Below are positions 1-7,219 of a DNA stretch of 35,202 bases, in pieces. Below the pieces are notes generated by a model. That model was not told the origin of the DNA, did not search any database, and saw nothing but the letters and a program-made list of their open reading frames with translations. Position numbers and translations under genes: made by a program. Location: positions 1-35,202 of the forward strand of contig NZ_JAAKZF010000053.1 of NCBI RefSeq assembly GCF_011045125.1, in the 5' to 3' direction. This DNA is from Allomesorhizobium camelthorni (GTDB taxonomy: Bacteria > Pseudomonadota > Alphaproteobacteria > Rhizobiales > Rhizobiaceae). Numbering within the stretch: the stretch's first letter is position 1; each line of letters opens with the position of its first letter.

Positions 1-4
1 GGAG

Positions 5-259
5 CTAACGCCTGTGCCAATGTTGGCAGGTGTCGCCGCGCCGACTCCCTTGGCGATTATCCCGACACGAGTCCAGCATGTCGGAGTTGCGCACGATCGT
101 GCTGATCCGCCCTTGATCGTCGAAGTCGAATGCGAGCGTCTGGCCGATCCGGTCCGCTGGCACACTGTCATCGTGCCGAAGACAGTTTCGATTCAGCGCG
201 TCGTATTCGCGGCCTCGTCCAATGTAGCGCACAGCACGGCGTTGCTCTTTCCTCAGCAC
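5..259 (-). CDS. Hypothetical small protein (84 aa), doubtful
   Basis: An open frame of 84 codons ends at a TAG and begins at a GTG just downstream of the SyrB-like gene on the same strand. The middle of the product (motifs such as GRGREYDAL and FDFDDQGRIS) reads like a soluble globular protein. The C-terminal third is arginine-rich and looks like out-of-frame read-through. I do not recognise a family. It could be the distal part of an operon with the SyrB-like gene, a gene fragment, or a chance frame in GC-rich DNA. Confidence 0.25.
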   Translation of the reverse strand: MLRKEQRRAVRYIGRGREYDALNRNCLRHDDSVPADRIGQTLAFDFDDQGRISTIVRNSDMLDSCRDNRQGSRRGDTCQHWHRR

Positions 260-263
260 CGGC

Positions 264-737
264 TCAACCGAGCCCGAGCTTCTTCCTGAGCTCGGCGTTT
301 TCCTTGCGAAGCCGGTCGGCGAGGAGCTTCTTCAGACGGAGATTCTCTTCTTCAAGCTTTACCAGATCCTTGAGCTCGTCGCCCAGCGTTTGCCCGGCGG
401 CCTTTTTCCACTGGTAGTAGGTCTGTTCTGATATGCCGGCTTTCTTGACAGCGTCCTTGATGCTCTCTCCCCGGCCGGTCTGCTTCTCGATCTCACCGAG
501 CTTTTGGGCCCGCTCCTTTTCCGAAAATGTTCTCCGCACCGTCCGGACCGTTGGGGAGACTGCTTCAGATGTATGCGCCTGCTTGCCCGACTTGGCGGCT
601 CTGGTCCGCACGGCACGTCCCTGCTGCCCGGTTGGCTTCCTCGGCTTTGGTGCCTTTTTCTTGGTTTCAGAGGTCTGTTCTTTCGCAGGCACCTCGGTCG
701 GTACCTCGCTTGGTTCGGATCCCTTGAGGTCGGCCAT
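264..737 (-). CDS. SyrB-like HTH/coiled-coil regulator (transposase OrfA-like fold)
   Basis: A 157-aa protein. Residues 1-65 are a lysine/arginine/proline-rich basic tail of low complexity. Residues about 70-110 resemble the helix-turn-helix of SyrB-type regulators and IS3 OrfA proteins (FSEKERAQKLGEIE followed by AGISEQTYYQWKK). The C-terminus is a leucine/glutamate coiled coil ending KKLGLG. The start is supported by a strong GGAGGA about four bases before the ATG. In Sinorhizobium, SyrB represses exopolysaccharide and nodulation regulators through SyrM; that role is family knowledge and not shown here. No partner transposase ORF follows, so a stand-alone regulator is more likely than an intact insertion sequence. 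It could still be an orphaned OrfA. Confidence 0.7.
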   Translation of the reverse strand: MADLKGSEPSEVPTEVPAKEQTSETKKKAPKPRKPTGQQGRAVRTRAAKSGKQAHTSEAVSPTVRTVRRTFSEKERAQKLGEIEKQTGRGESIKDAVKKAGISEQTYYQWKKAAGQTLGDELKDLVKLEEENLRLKKLLADRLRKENAELRKKLGLG

Positions 738-815
738 AAAATCCTCCCACGGTCAAACGTCCATTCTCCAGTGCAACATCAAGAACTTACGGACCTTAGT
801 CAATAAGTGCACACC

Positions 816-853
816 ACGCCGCTAGTCACGACCACTATTTTCAATAGCGGCGT
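816..853. terminator. Long-loop inverted repeat downstream of tetR
   Basis: A perfect 9-bp inverted repeat (ACGCCGCTA at 816-824, TAGCGGCGT at 845-853) with a 20-base loop lies just past the TetR stop codon. There is no U-tract, so it is a weak terminator candidate. The rest of the 738-868 gap shows no gene. Confidence 0.3.
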
Positions 854-868
854 AGTCGAATTTGCGAA

Positions 869-1447
869 TCAACGGCGGTCCAGCAGTCTGGCCACCGCTT
901 CCCGGACAAGGGCTGGGATATTTTCAGGGTCATCCAGGTAGGCGCTTTCCAGCAGGCCGTCCGATACCGCGACCAGCAGGGAGGCGGTGACGGAAGGATC
1001 TGGATCCCCATCCGCTGCAAGAAGTGCCCGAAGGCTATCGTGATACCACGCGCGGCGCGCATCGATGGCCTGCCGCACAGGGCTGGTCGGGTTTGGGTAC
1101 TCGGCGGCCGCGTTGAGGAACGGACACCCCCGCCAACCTCCCGCGACCACGGCCTCGCTGATACGTCCCATGATAGCCGCGATCATTTCCCGTGGAGGCT
1201 GTTTCGGCAGTGCTGCAACTGCCGCCCGCCCGAGCCGGTCCTGCTCCTCGATATAGGCGAGGACGAGGTCCTCCTTCGACGGAAAGTGATTGTAGAACGT
1301 CGCCTTGGCGACCCCGGCTTCCGCGATGATGCGGTCGATGCCCACGGCATGAATGCCCCCTGAATAGAAGAGCCGGGTCGCGGTGTCGAGCAAACGACGG
1401 CGCGCGGAACTTGTTTCAGGGGGGCTATGAGAAATGTTTTCTTTCAT
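869..1447 (-). CDS. TetR/AcrR-family transcriptional repressor
   Basis: A 192-aa regulator. Residues about 15-60 form the TetR N-terminal helix-turn-helix (RRRLLDTATRLFYSGG, then GIDRIIAEAGVAKATFYNHF, PSKEDLVLAY). The rest is a helical ligand-binding domain with GCPFLNAAAEYP, a motif common in the subgroup that controls small oxidoreductase or NTF2-like genes. It is divergent from the SnoaL-like gene at 1518, and two palindromes in the 70-bp gap are probably its operators, so autoregulation plus repression of the neighbours is likely. No clear ribosome site precedes the ATG; a short-leader or leaderless mRNA is possible. The ligand is unknown. Confidence 0.9.
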   Translation of the reverse strand: MKENISHSPPETSSARRRLLDTATRLFYSGGIHAVGIDRIIAEAGVAKATFYNHFPSKEDLVLAYIEEQDRLGRAAVAALPKQPPREMIAAIMGRISEAVVAGGWRGCPFLNAAAEYPNPTSPVRQAIDARRAWYHDSLRALLAADGDPDPSVTASLLVAVSDGLLESAYLDDPENIPALVREAVARLLDRR

Positions 1448-1450
1448 CGC

Positions 1451-1504
1451 TTGACACTAACAGACAGGTCTGTATATTGCAAGTTGACAGACAGACCTGT
1501 CTGG
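1451..1504 (+). promoter_or_regulatory. Promoter with two TetR-type palindromic operators
   Basis: A consensus-like sigma-70 promoter reads TTGACA (1451-1456), a 16-bp spacer, then TATATT (1473-1478), directed at the SnoaL-like gene. The spacer is almost filled by a perfect palindrome ACAGAC-AG-GTCTGT (1460-1473). A second copy, ACAGAC-CT-GTCTGG (1491-1504, 13/14), lies downstream of the -10. The two 14-mers are inverted relative to each other, with 31 bp between starts, about three helical turns. This is the expected arrangement for cooperative binding by the adjacent TetR protein, which would block polymerase on both divergent genes. Confidence 0.75.
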
Positions 1505-1517
1505 ATAGGAGAGTGCC

Positions 1518-1895
1518 ATGCAATCGAACGAAACATCCGAGATCGTGCGCCGGTTCAACCAGGCGTTTCTCGAGCACGAGCCCGCGATCCTCAAGGACCT
1601 GATCGCACCGGATTGCGTCATGGAGTCGATCCAGCCGGCGCCGGACGGCACCCGCTACGAAGGCTACGATGTGAATCTGGCGTTCTGGCAGGCCATGGCG
1701 GCCGACCGCATTAACCGCTTCGAGGTCGAAGACACCGTTGTGATGGGCGACCGCGCCAACATCCGCTGGCGCTTCCATTTCGGCGACGGTGGGTCGGTCC
1801 GCGGCGTTAGCCTGATCCGTGTCCGTGACGGTCGGATCGTCGAAGCCTTGGCTTATGCCAAAACGCCGGGTCAATCGGCGCCCTTGCCTGAGTAA
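1518..1895 (+). CDS. SnoaL-like (NTF2-fold) protein, copy 1
   Basis: A 125-aa single-domain protein of the SnoaL/ketosteroid-isomerase-like NTF2 superfamily. The N-terminal helix (EIVRRFNQAF), the CVMES...PDGTRYEG segment and the C-terminal strand pattern VRGVSLIRVRDGRIVEALAY are typical. AGGAGA lies about six bases before the ATG. It is the first gene behind the operator-bearing promoter and is therefore probably repressed by the TetR protein. A second copy lies at 2006. Members of this fold often act on small hydrophobic or polyketide-like compounds, but the substrate here cannot be inferred. Confidence 0.85.
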   Translation: MQSNETSEIVRRFNQAFLEHEPAILKDLIAPDCVMESIQPAPDGTRYEGYDVNLAFWQAMAADRINRFEVEDTVVMGDRANIRWRFHFGDGGSVRGVSLIRVRDGRIVEALAYAKTPGQSAPLPE

Positions 1896-1945
1896 TCCGC
1901 GGCCAGGACGACAAGCATCGTCTTCTTTGTTCAACCGGAGCCTAG

Positions 1946-1996
1946 TTCATCATCGGCCACACGCTCGGGATCGACGGCGGCTCCATCGTTCAATGA
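1946..1996 (+). pseudogene. C-terminal relic of a short-chain dehydrogenase (SDR)
   Basis: Between the two SnoaL-like genes one frame reads FIIGHTLGIDGGSIVQ and a stop, directly after an in-frame TAG. This matches the canonical end of classical SDR enzymes (ITGxxLxIDGG). No SDR body is upstream, so only the last 16 codons remain. It suggests that an SDR once sat between the two SnoaL copies and was lost by an internal deletion. Confidence 0.6.
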
Positions 1997-2005
1997 GGTG
2001 AGAAA

Positions 2006-2371
2006 ATGACCAGTGACAGCAAAGTTACCCACGACATCGTGGAACGCTTCAACAACGCATTTGAGAAGCATCGCCCCGAAGACCTCGATGATCTCATCGG
2101 CGAGGGCTGTGTTCTCGAAAATACTGCGCCGGCCCCGGATGGAGCGCGTTACGAAGGGCGTGAGGCTTGCCTCACTTTCTGGAAGGGCGTCGCGTCGTCC
2201 GCCAACCTTGTCTTCAAAGCTGAGGAAATCTCGGCGATGGGCGACCGCGGGATCATCCGCTGGCAGCTTCGCTGGAGCGAGCGCGAAGCGGACCGGGTTC
2301 GAGGCGTCAACATCATGCGTGTCCGGGACGGAAAGATCGTCGAGGGTCTGGGCTACGTGAAGGGGGGCTGA
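2006..2371 (+). CDS. SnoaL-like (NTF2-fold) protein, copy 2
   Basis: A 121-aa paralogue of the protein at 1518. It shares the EIVRRFN/DIVERFN helix, the PAPDG-RYEG segment, MGDR-IRW and the terminal VRGV-IMRVRDGKIVEGLGY strand, and I estimate roughly half the residues are identical. The start ATG follows GAGGTGAG. It is in the same orientation and probably in the same transcription unit under the TetR operators. Two copies in tandem suggest either duplication or a heteromeric partner. Substrate unknown. Confidence 0.85.
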   Translation: MTSDSKVTHDIVERFNNAFEKHRPEDLDDLIGEGCVLENTAPAPDGARYEGREACLTFWKGVASSANLVFKAEEISAMGDRGIIRWQLRWSEREADRVRGVNIMRVRDGKIVEGLGYVKGG

Positions 2372-2470
2372 CGTTCCGATCGCGAACCGGCGATCCTCGC
2401 GGGTCGCTATCCCAGACCATGCACGGCGGCGTGTCGCCGGAATAGGGCACCAGCCCGAAGGAGCAGACCC

Positions 2471-2752
2471 ATGATCATCATAGCCGGCTACACCCGCACC
2501 GACGCTGAGAAGCGGGACGGCGCCGTGGAAGCCTTCAGGGGCATGGTCGAACGCGCGAGGGCGTACGACGGCTGTCTCGACTTCTCCATAAGCGCGGACG
2601 CGGTCGATCCGGAGCGCGTCAATCTCTTCGAATGCTGGCGCGACCAGACCACGCTGGACGCCTGGCGCAAGGTCGCGAAGGGGCCGCGCGGGAAACCTCG
2701 AGAGGTCGCCGTAAGCCTCTATCGCACCGACAAGGCAGAAAAGCCTTTCTGA
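2471..2752 (+). CDS. ABM-domain monooxygenase (YgiN/quinol monooxygenase-like)
   Basis: A 93-aa protein with the antibiotic-biosynthesis-monooxygenase ferredoxin-like fold. It starts MIIIAGYTRTDAEKRD and contains the conserved DGCLDFSISADAVDP and NLFECWRDQTTLDAW segments. Such proteins are small cofactor-independent monooxygenases or dimeric quinone-handling enzymes. A GGAG about seven bases upstream supports the start. It forms a plausible operon with the two SnoaL-like genes. The 100-bp gap before it (2372-2470) shows no gene. Confidence 0.85.
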   Translation: MIIIAGYTRTDAEKRDGAVEAFRGMVERARAYDGCLDFSISADAVDPERVNLFECWRDQTTLDAWRKVAKGPRGKPREVAVSLYRTDKAEKPF

Positions 2753-2806
2753 GGACGAGACGCCGCGGACCCGCCGCCCGGTCTGGCGACCAGGCGGCCA
2801 AGGGTC

Positions 2807-3093
2807 GGAAGCATCGAATCCTTTGCCGATCACGGCTCCGTCTCGATGCAGCATATCGCTGAGTTTTTCGCCCTGTTCGGGGCGGCATCCGGGAACCGGG
2901 TTGGATCGATCCGCAGCTCTCTCGCGCGCGGCTGGCGATCATTCCAGGCTATTCGCACTACAACCTCGGCCAGGGACCGGAGGTGGCGCAAGTGATCGAG
3001 AGTTTCCTCACGCAACCCACATCGCCGGCAACACTGTTCTCGCCGTCACAGCCTGGCGACGCCAGCGAACGGGAAGAGGAGATGCTACCATGA
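2807..3093 (+). pseudogene. Alpha/beta hydrolase, C-terminal fragment with frameshift
   Basis: Reading from about 2807 the translation gives SVSMQHIAEFFALFG. A one-base shift at about 2880 then gives GGIREPGWIDPQLSRARLAI followed by IPGYSHYNL and VIESFL, ending at TGA 3091-3093. This matches the C-terminal part of alpha/beta hydrolases that carry EFFxLxGGG...ARLAIxPGxTHY, where the His of SHY is the catalytic histidine. The N-terminal two thirds, including the nucleophile elbow, are missing. It is therefore a truncated and frameshifted gene. Its stop overlaps the next relic's ATG (ATGA), so these two were once an operon. Confidence 0.65.
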
Positions 3094-3140
3094 GAAAGAT
3101 CATCGCAATCGCCCACGCCAGGGTCGATGGCGTCATGCAA
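3090..3140 (+). pseudogene. Dihydrofolate-reductase-family (RibD-C-like) N-terminal relic
   Basis: An ATG overlapping the hydrolase stop starts MRKIIAIAHARVDGVMQS, which is the characteristic start of the stand-alone DHFR/RibD C-terminal family (MRKIIxxxxxSLDGVMQ). Similarity stops after about 17 codons and the frame loses sense. The remainder was probably removed by the rearrangement that brought in the intron fragment and the IS6 element. I recognise nothing in 3141-3259. Confidence 0.5.
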
Positions 3141-3259
3141 TCCCTGTGCGTGTTAACATCTTCGAGCGTTGGCGCGCGGTCTTTGGACGTTGCCACCGAA
3201 TGGCGGCAAAGCTTCGATTCGAGGCTTCCATCTTGCCGGGCGCAATGACCGCAAATGGC

Positions 3260-3373
3260 GTGCGCCGTGACAAGGCGGCGCTTTCCAGTGGGTGCAAGTC
3301 CCACCCGGCAAGATGCTCCAGCCGGAAGCAACCGGAGCAGGCATGGAGGAGACAAAATGTCTGAAGCCTTCGG
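3260..3373 (+). mobile_element. Probable group II intron 5' fragment
   Basis: GTGCG at 3260 starts a segment that can fold as GCGCCG/GGCGGCGC, followed by GGGTGCAAGTCCCACC and a GCTCCAGCCGG...CCGGAGC stem. This resembles the 5' boundary (GUGYG) and domain I start of bacterial group II introns, which are common in rhizobia and often inserted in IS elements. The reverse transcriptase ORF and domains V/VI are absent, because the left end of the IS6-like element follows directly at 3374. Recognition rests on motif memory only. Confidence 0.5.
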
Positions 3374-3390
3374 GGCGATGTCACCTTAAC
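3374..3390 (+). repeat. IS6-like element left terminal inverted repeat
   Basis: GGCGATGTCAC followed by CTTAAC lies about 60 bp beyond the transposase stop codon. It pairs with the repeat at 4174-4190. Confidence 0.7.
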
Positions 3391-3433
3391 TTGCGTCCGG
3401 GACGCCGGAGGCGTTCTGCCTTGCGGATTGATT

Positions 3434-4138
3434 TCAGGCCATGGCTCCCGCCACAGCTTTCCACTGCGCGATCGCTTGGAGGCGGTGAACGCGGCTTTGG
3501 AACGCGGAGCGTTGTGAACGGGGTGGAACGAAGAGATTTCGGATGGCGGAGAAGACAGAGACGAAGCGCTGAAGGCTTCCCGGTGATCGAAAGCTCTGCA
3601 TCGTTCGCTCCCGCTTTCGCAGCGGCACATGTGAATTCTCGGCGCGGTTGTTCAGGCCCTTATGCGATCGATGTTCGACGTTCGGCATGACCTGGCGGCG
3701 CGCCGCACCATAGGAGCTTAGCTTGTCGGTGATCATCCGCTTCGGAGCGGTGCCCTGCTTCTTCAGAAGCCTTGTCAGCAATCGCCTGGCTGCCTTGGTG
3801 TTGCGGCGGTTCTGGACGATCTCGTCAAGCACATAGCCGTCCTGGTCGACGGCGCGCCACAACCAGTGTTTCCTGCCGGCGATGGTGATGACCACCTCGT
3901 CCAGATGCCACACGTCGTTCCGGCCGGGCTTCTTGCGGCGAAGGCGACGCGCGTAGTCCGGGCCGAACTTCTTTGCCCAACGGCGGATCGTTTCATAGGA
4001 GACGACAATGCCGCGCTCCAGCAGCATTTCCTCGACAAGGCGCAGGCTCAGCGTAAACCGAAAGTAGAGCCACACCGCATGGGCGATGATCTGAGGTGGG
4101 AAACGATGGCGCTTGTAGCTGATGGGCGAGATGTTCAT
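3434..4138 (-). CDS. IS6-family transposase (DDE)
   Basis: A 234-aa transposase of full length for the IS6 family. It begins with the typical MNISPISYKRHRFPPQII and has a helix-turn-helix with GIVVSYETIRRWAKKFG. The DDE catalytic core is complete: first Asp in VWHLDEVVI, second Asp in MITDKLSSYGAA, and Glu in NNRAENSH. No frameshift is seen, so it is probably functional. It lies between matching terminal repeats. Its insertion separates the intron fragment from the DUF1612 relic. Confidence 0.92.
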   Translation of the reverse strand: MNISPISYKRHRFPPQIIAHAVWLYFRFTLSLRLVEEMLLERGIVVSYETIRRWAKKFGPDYARRLRRKKPGRNDVWHLDEVVITIAGRKHWLWRAVDQDGYVLDEIVQNRRNTKAARRLLTRLLKKQGTAPKRMITDKLSSYGAARRQVMPNVEHRSHKGLNNRAENSHVPLRKRERTMQSFRSPGSLQRFVSVFSAIRNLFVPPRSQRSAFQSRVHRLQAIAQWKAVAGAMA

Positions 4139-4173
4139 GCCGGAGCGTTTACTTCAACGACCCTGCTAACCTG

Positions 4174-4190
4174 TTTACCGTGACATCGCC
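4174..4190 (-). repeat. IS6-like element right terminal inverted repeat
   Basis: Read on the minus strand this is GGCGATGTCAC followed by GGTAAA. It lies about 36 bp upstream of the transposase start and is the partner of the repeat at 3374-3390. Confidence 0.7.
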
Positions 4191-4264
4191 GTGAAATTGT
4201 TAGCGAAAAACTGAGCCCGCCATAGCGCCGAAACCTAACCGGCATATGACGTTCGGGCGTGTGA

Positions 4265-5430
4265 AATCGGAAAGTAAAAGCGACAGCCGAAGACCTTTTG
4301 GCGCGCCTCGACGAGCGCGTGCGAACCAGCCCGGTCCGCGACGGTTTTGTCGCACGCTGCCACTTTGCCGACGCGGCGGCCGCGCTGTGGCTCGAAGGCG
4401 AGCTCGTCCACAGCGAGGATCTCATCCTGCACGACGCCCACATGGACATCCGCACCCCGACCCACGAACTCACCCGGGCGCACGCGGTGCTGCGCGCCCG
4501 CCGCCGCATTTTGGCCAAGAACCCCACTGGGCGCTGTCGCGGCCCGGCCTTTTGATGCTGCGTGGCCGCGAAGGGCAGGGCGGCGGCGGGTCGGAGCCCG
4601 GACGGGCCCGCTCCGGACCCGATGCGGCGGTGGCGGCCGCCGGGGCGGACGAGGCCGTCGGCGAAAACCTTGCTAAAGACACGGACCAGGAGGACTCTCT
4701 TGCCGAAGAGCTGGCCGAGATCGACGCCGTGCTGGCCCGTTCCAGCCGGCTGCTGGCGGGCGAAAAGTTCGCGCCGCGCGCGGCGGACAGCCCGGAGGTC
4801 GACACGGCAGGGCAGGGGGCAAACGCGCGGGCCGCCTCGCCGGACGGTCTCGGGCCGCTGATCCGCGACCTCGACTGGGACGAGGACCAGCGGCTTGCCG
4901 ACTGGCTCGCCGTCGTCGACCGACTGCGCAGCGAAACGATGCCGGCCGTGCTTCAAGCGGCGATCGCCTGGGAGGCGTGGCAGGACATCGAGCCGCTGCA
5001 GCACCAGCATTGGCTCGGGCCGCTGCTGGTTGCCGCGGTGCTCAGGCAGCGCGGCAAGGTCGGCTCACATCTGTTTTGCCTCAATGCCGGGCTACGGACG
5101 GTTACGCGGGACCGGCGGCACGCGCAGGAAAAAACCACCCTGCTGCTGGCCGTTCTCGACGCCATCGCCGAGGCGGCCTCGGCCGGGCTCAAGGAGCTCG
5201 ACCGGCTGGCGCTGGCCAAAACCCAGATGGAGCGCCGGCTCAGGAACCGGCGCAAGAACTCGAGCCTGCCGGCGCTGATCGAGCTGGTTCTGGCGCGGCC
5301 GGTGGTGTCGGCCGGACTGGTCGCGGCCGAGCTGAAAATCAGCCAGCGCGCCGCGCTCGGCCTGGTCGCCGAACTCAAGATCCGCGAGGTGACCGGCCGG
5401 GGGCGCTACAGGGCATGGGGACTCTTGTGA
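4265..5430 (+). pseudogene. DUF1612/RHE_PE00001-family protein, frameshifted copy 1
   Basis: Translation from about 4265 (TTG at 4298) gives LARLDERVRTSPVRDG and ELVHSEDLILHDAHMDIRTP. After RRILAKNP a one-base deletion near 4523 moves the reading to the frame that gives HWALSRPGLL, LAEELAEIDAVLARS, DLDWDEDQRLADWL and a C-terminal winged-helix (PVVSAGLVAAELKISQRAA...VTGRGRYRAWG). Together these make a nearly full-length member of the rhizobial plasmid family I know as RHE_PE00001 (DUF1612 plus HTH_DNA-binding). The N-terminal 20 or so residues are also missing. Function unknown; the DNA-binding C-terminus suggests regulation or a plasmid-associated role. Two more broken copies occur at 6563 and 26848. 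Confidence 0.75.
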
Positions 5431-5535
5431 CGAAAGTCTAAAGTAGCCGAGCACCGTGATGGATTGCCACCGGTCTGAGCCTCTGAATACATAGTCGGCC
5501 TATAGCGTTTTGCGTTTGTTTTAGGAGAGAAAACC

Positions 5536-5988
5536 GTGACCACGGCCGTTATTGACGATCCGATTGTCGAACTCACAGCCGACGTTGTCTCGGCCTATGT
5601 TTCGAACAACCCGGTTCCCGCTGCGGAACTTGCGGCCCTCATAGGCCAGATCCATGCTTCATTGCGCGCGCTCGGTTCGGGAGCACCGGTCGAAGTGGAG
5701 GAACCGCAGAAACCTGCCGTGCCGATCAAGAAATCGGTGGCGCCGGACCATATCGTCTGCCTCGAAGACGGAAAGCAATTCAAGTCGCTGAAGCGGCACC
5801 TGATGACCCACTACGGACTGACCCCGGACGAGTACCGGGCGAAATGGAAACTGCCGGCGGACTATCCGATGGTCGCGCCGAATTATGCCGCCACACGGTC
5901 AGCGCTGGCTAAGCAGATGGGGCTTGGCCGCAAATCGCAAAAGCCGGGCTCGCAGCCGGCGCGCGGTCGCAGGAAAGCTGCAGCGTAA
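5536..5988 (+). CDS. mucR: MucR/Ros-family zinc-finger transcriptional regulator
   Basis: A 150-aa Ros/MucR protein. Residues 1-45 are the N-terminal oligomerisation region ([24 protein letters not shown] in pieces). The zinc-finger region is [20 protein letters not shown] followed by [14 protein letters not shown], then [21 protein letters not shown] and a basic tail. The finger has C-x2-D in place of C-x2-C, with both histidines (RH, TH) present. This CysAspHis2 sphere is known for MucR-type homologues. It starts with GTG, supported by TAGGAGAG at about seven bases. MucR proteins act as H-NS-like global silencers of AT-rich and horizontally acquired genes, which is fitting beside an HU gene and an island. 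Confidence 0.93.
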   Translation: MTTAVIDDPIVELTADVVSAYVSNNPVPAAELAALIGQIHASLRALGSGAPVEVEEPQKPAVPIKKSVAPDHIVCLEDGKQFKSLKRHLMTHYGLTPDEYRAKWKLPADYPMVAPNYAATRSALAKQMGLGRKSQKPGSQPARGRRKAAA

Positions 5989-6083
5989 CCGCGCGACCAT
6001 CACCCAATCGGCGATCGGCAGCAGGACCCAGGAGCTTCTCTGCTCGTGATTGCTAACCGAGCTCTTCGGGGAAGGGCTGTGGA

Positions 6084-6132
6084 GCGGCAATGCCGCGCTC
6101 CAATCCGTGAAGCCCTGCCGCTGAGGCGGGGC
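6084..6132. terminator. GC-rich hairpins between convergent mucR and HU genes
   Basis: Two hairpins lie in the 155-bp convergent gap: GCGGC-AAT-GCCGC (6084-6096) and CCGC-TGAG-GCGG with extra outer pairs (about 6112-6132). Neither has a good U-tract, so they are weak bidirectional terminator candidates. Nothing else is seen in 5989-6143. Confidence 0.35.
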
Positions 6133-6143
6133 CTTACACTTGC

Positions 6144-6419
6144 CTAGCCGTTGAGCGTATCCTTGACGGCTTTCGCGGGAGAGAATGTCAACTTCCTTGC
6201 CGCGGCAATCTTGATCTTCTCTCCATTTGCCGGGTTGCGACCCTCGCGTTCCGGCGTCTCCTTGACCTTGAACTTCCCGAACCCAGGCAGCGAAACCTCT
6301 GCGCCGCTCGCGGCAGCCTCGACAATGCCCCTCAGCACATCGTCAACGATCACCTTTGCCTGTGTCTTGCTCACGCTGTGCGTCTCCGCCAGCTTTGTCA
6401 CGAGTTCAGATGTGTTCAT
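6144..6419 (-). CDS. HU-family DNA-binding protein
   Basis: A 91-aa nucleoid protein with the full HU fold. N-terminal helices MNTSELVTKLAE...SKTQAKVIVDDVL are followed by the beta saddle VSLPGFGKFKVKETPERE. The DNA-bending arm is GRNPANGEKIKIAA with the intercalating proline, and the C-terminus is KLTFSPAKAVKD. The ATG at 6419 is preferred over the one six bases upstream because the GGGGGAG box is then 7-8 bases away. HU compacts and bends DNA. As an accessory copy next to mucR it may help silence or organise the island. It could equally be a decoy paralogue of the chromosomal HU. Confidence 0.92.
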   Translation of the reverse strand: MNTSELVTKLAETHSVSKTQAKVIVDDVLRGIVEAAASGAEVSLPGFGKFKVKETPEREGRNPANGEKIKIAAARKLTFSPAKAVKDTLNG

Positions 6420-6562
6420 TGGCATTCTCCCCCTAAGTTGACTTCACCGCCTCTATCTGATGACGCCGGCGCTGTCATCAACCATGTTATCAACTTCACT
6501 CGTGTCAGCGATTTGCAGCATAAACGCGATGGCATGGTCATTCGGTCATTCCGCCTGTCGGC

Positions 6563-6780
6563 GTCTTGTTGCGCGCGCCAAGGTTTCGTCGCATATTCTG
6601 AGCCTGAATGCCGGCCTACGCACGATCCCGCGCGAGAAGCGACGGTCACGTGATCGGACGACCCGCAGTCTGGCCTTTCTGGACGCCTTGGCCAAAGCCG
6701 CGTCCGCCGGGTTGAAGGAGATTGATCGACTGGTGTTGGCGAAAGGCCAAACCGTCAATCGCGATCCTGAAGATCGTCCC
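6563..6780 (+). pseudogene. DUF1612/RHE_PE00001-family fragment, copy 2
   Basis: One frame reads ILSLNAGLRTIPREKRRSRD then AFLDALAKAASAGLKEIDRL and VLAKGQ. This is collinear with the middle of copy 1 (LNAGLRTVTRDRRHAQ...AASAGLKELDRLALAKTQ). About 65 residues remain; both the N-terminal half and the DNA-binding C-terminus are gone. Its downstream end runs directly into the 3' end of the ccmH relic on the other strand, so this fragment marks a recombination junction and the left edge of the respiratory island. The 6420-6562 stretch shows no gene. Confidence 0.65.
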
Positions 6781-6781
6781 C

Positions 6782-7219
6782 AGCGCTCTCTTTCCTCCGC
6801 GGTAAGGCCTGCGACCTCGTCACGCCTGCGGTTTCGGGCCTTGAAGACGATAGCTGCGCCGCCGCCGAGAAGCAGGATCACCGGTGTCGCCCATAACAGT
6901 GCATTGCGCGCGCTGAACCGCGGCTTCAGGAGTACGAATTCCGCCATAGCACCACGAAACCAATGACCTCGCCGTCGGTATCGCCGGCCACGAGCCGTTC
7001 GCGGACGAGAACACGCAGATCGCCGGCGAGTTCGGCATTCGAATCGTCGATCGACTGGTTCTGGCAGACCATGTATCTGAGTTCCACCGACAGGACGCGC
7101 GCACGTTTTTCGAGCCCCGGATCGGCAAGCACCTCTTGCGGCTGAAACGCATGGGCGGGCGCGGTCGCCGCGGCCATCGTCAGGGCGATCACGCCGGTTG
7201 CGATGTGCTTGGCGATCAT
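6782..7219 (-). pseudogene. ccmH: CcmH (cytochrome c maturation), frameshifted and mutated
   Basis: Its ATG overlaps the ccmF stop (ATGA). The N-terminal part has a signal peptide ([13 protein letters not shown]) and [20 protein letters not shown]. After [12 protein letters not shown] a one-base deletion near 6948 shifts the frame, and the conserved end [18 protein letters not shown] with a membrane helix follows in another frame. The 3' end dissolves into the DUF1612 fragment. CcmH reduces apocytochrome cysteines using an LRCxxC pair; here the first cysteine is tyrosine (LRYMVC). Frameshift plus loss of a catalytic Cys means it is almost certainly not functional. Confidence 0.8.

Larger units (their letters stand above)
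3374..4190 (-). mobile_element. IS6-family insertion sequence, about 817 bp
   Basis: The single transposase gene is bounded by terminal inverted repeats: GGCGATGTCACCTTAAC reading inward from 3374 and GGCGATGTCACGGTAAA reading inward from 4190 on the other strand. The first 11 bases are identical and TAA is shared after a two-base difference. The length and one-gene layout fit the IS6 family. The flanking 8-mers (GCCTTCGG and GTGAAATT) do not match, so there is no target duplication. That is common when replicative transposition is followed by deletion or recombination. Confidence 0.75.
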
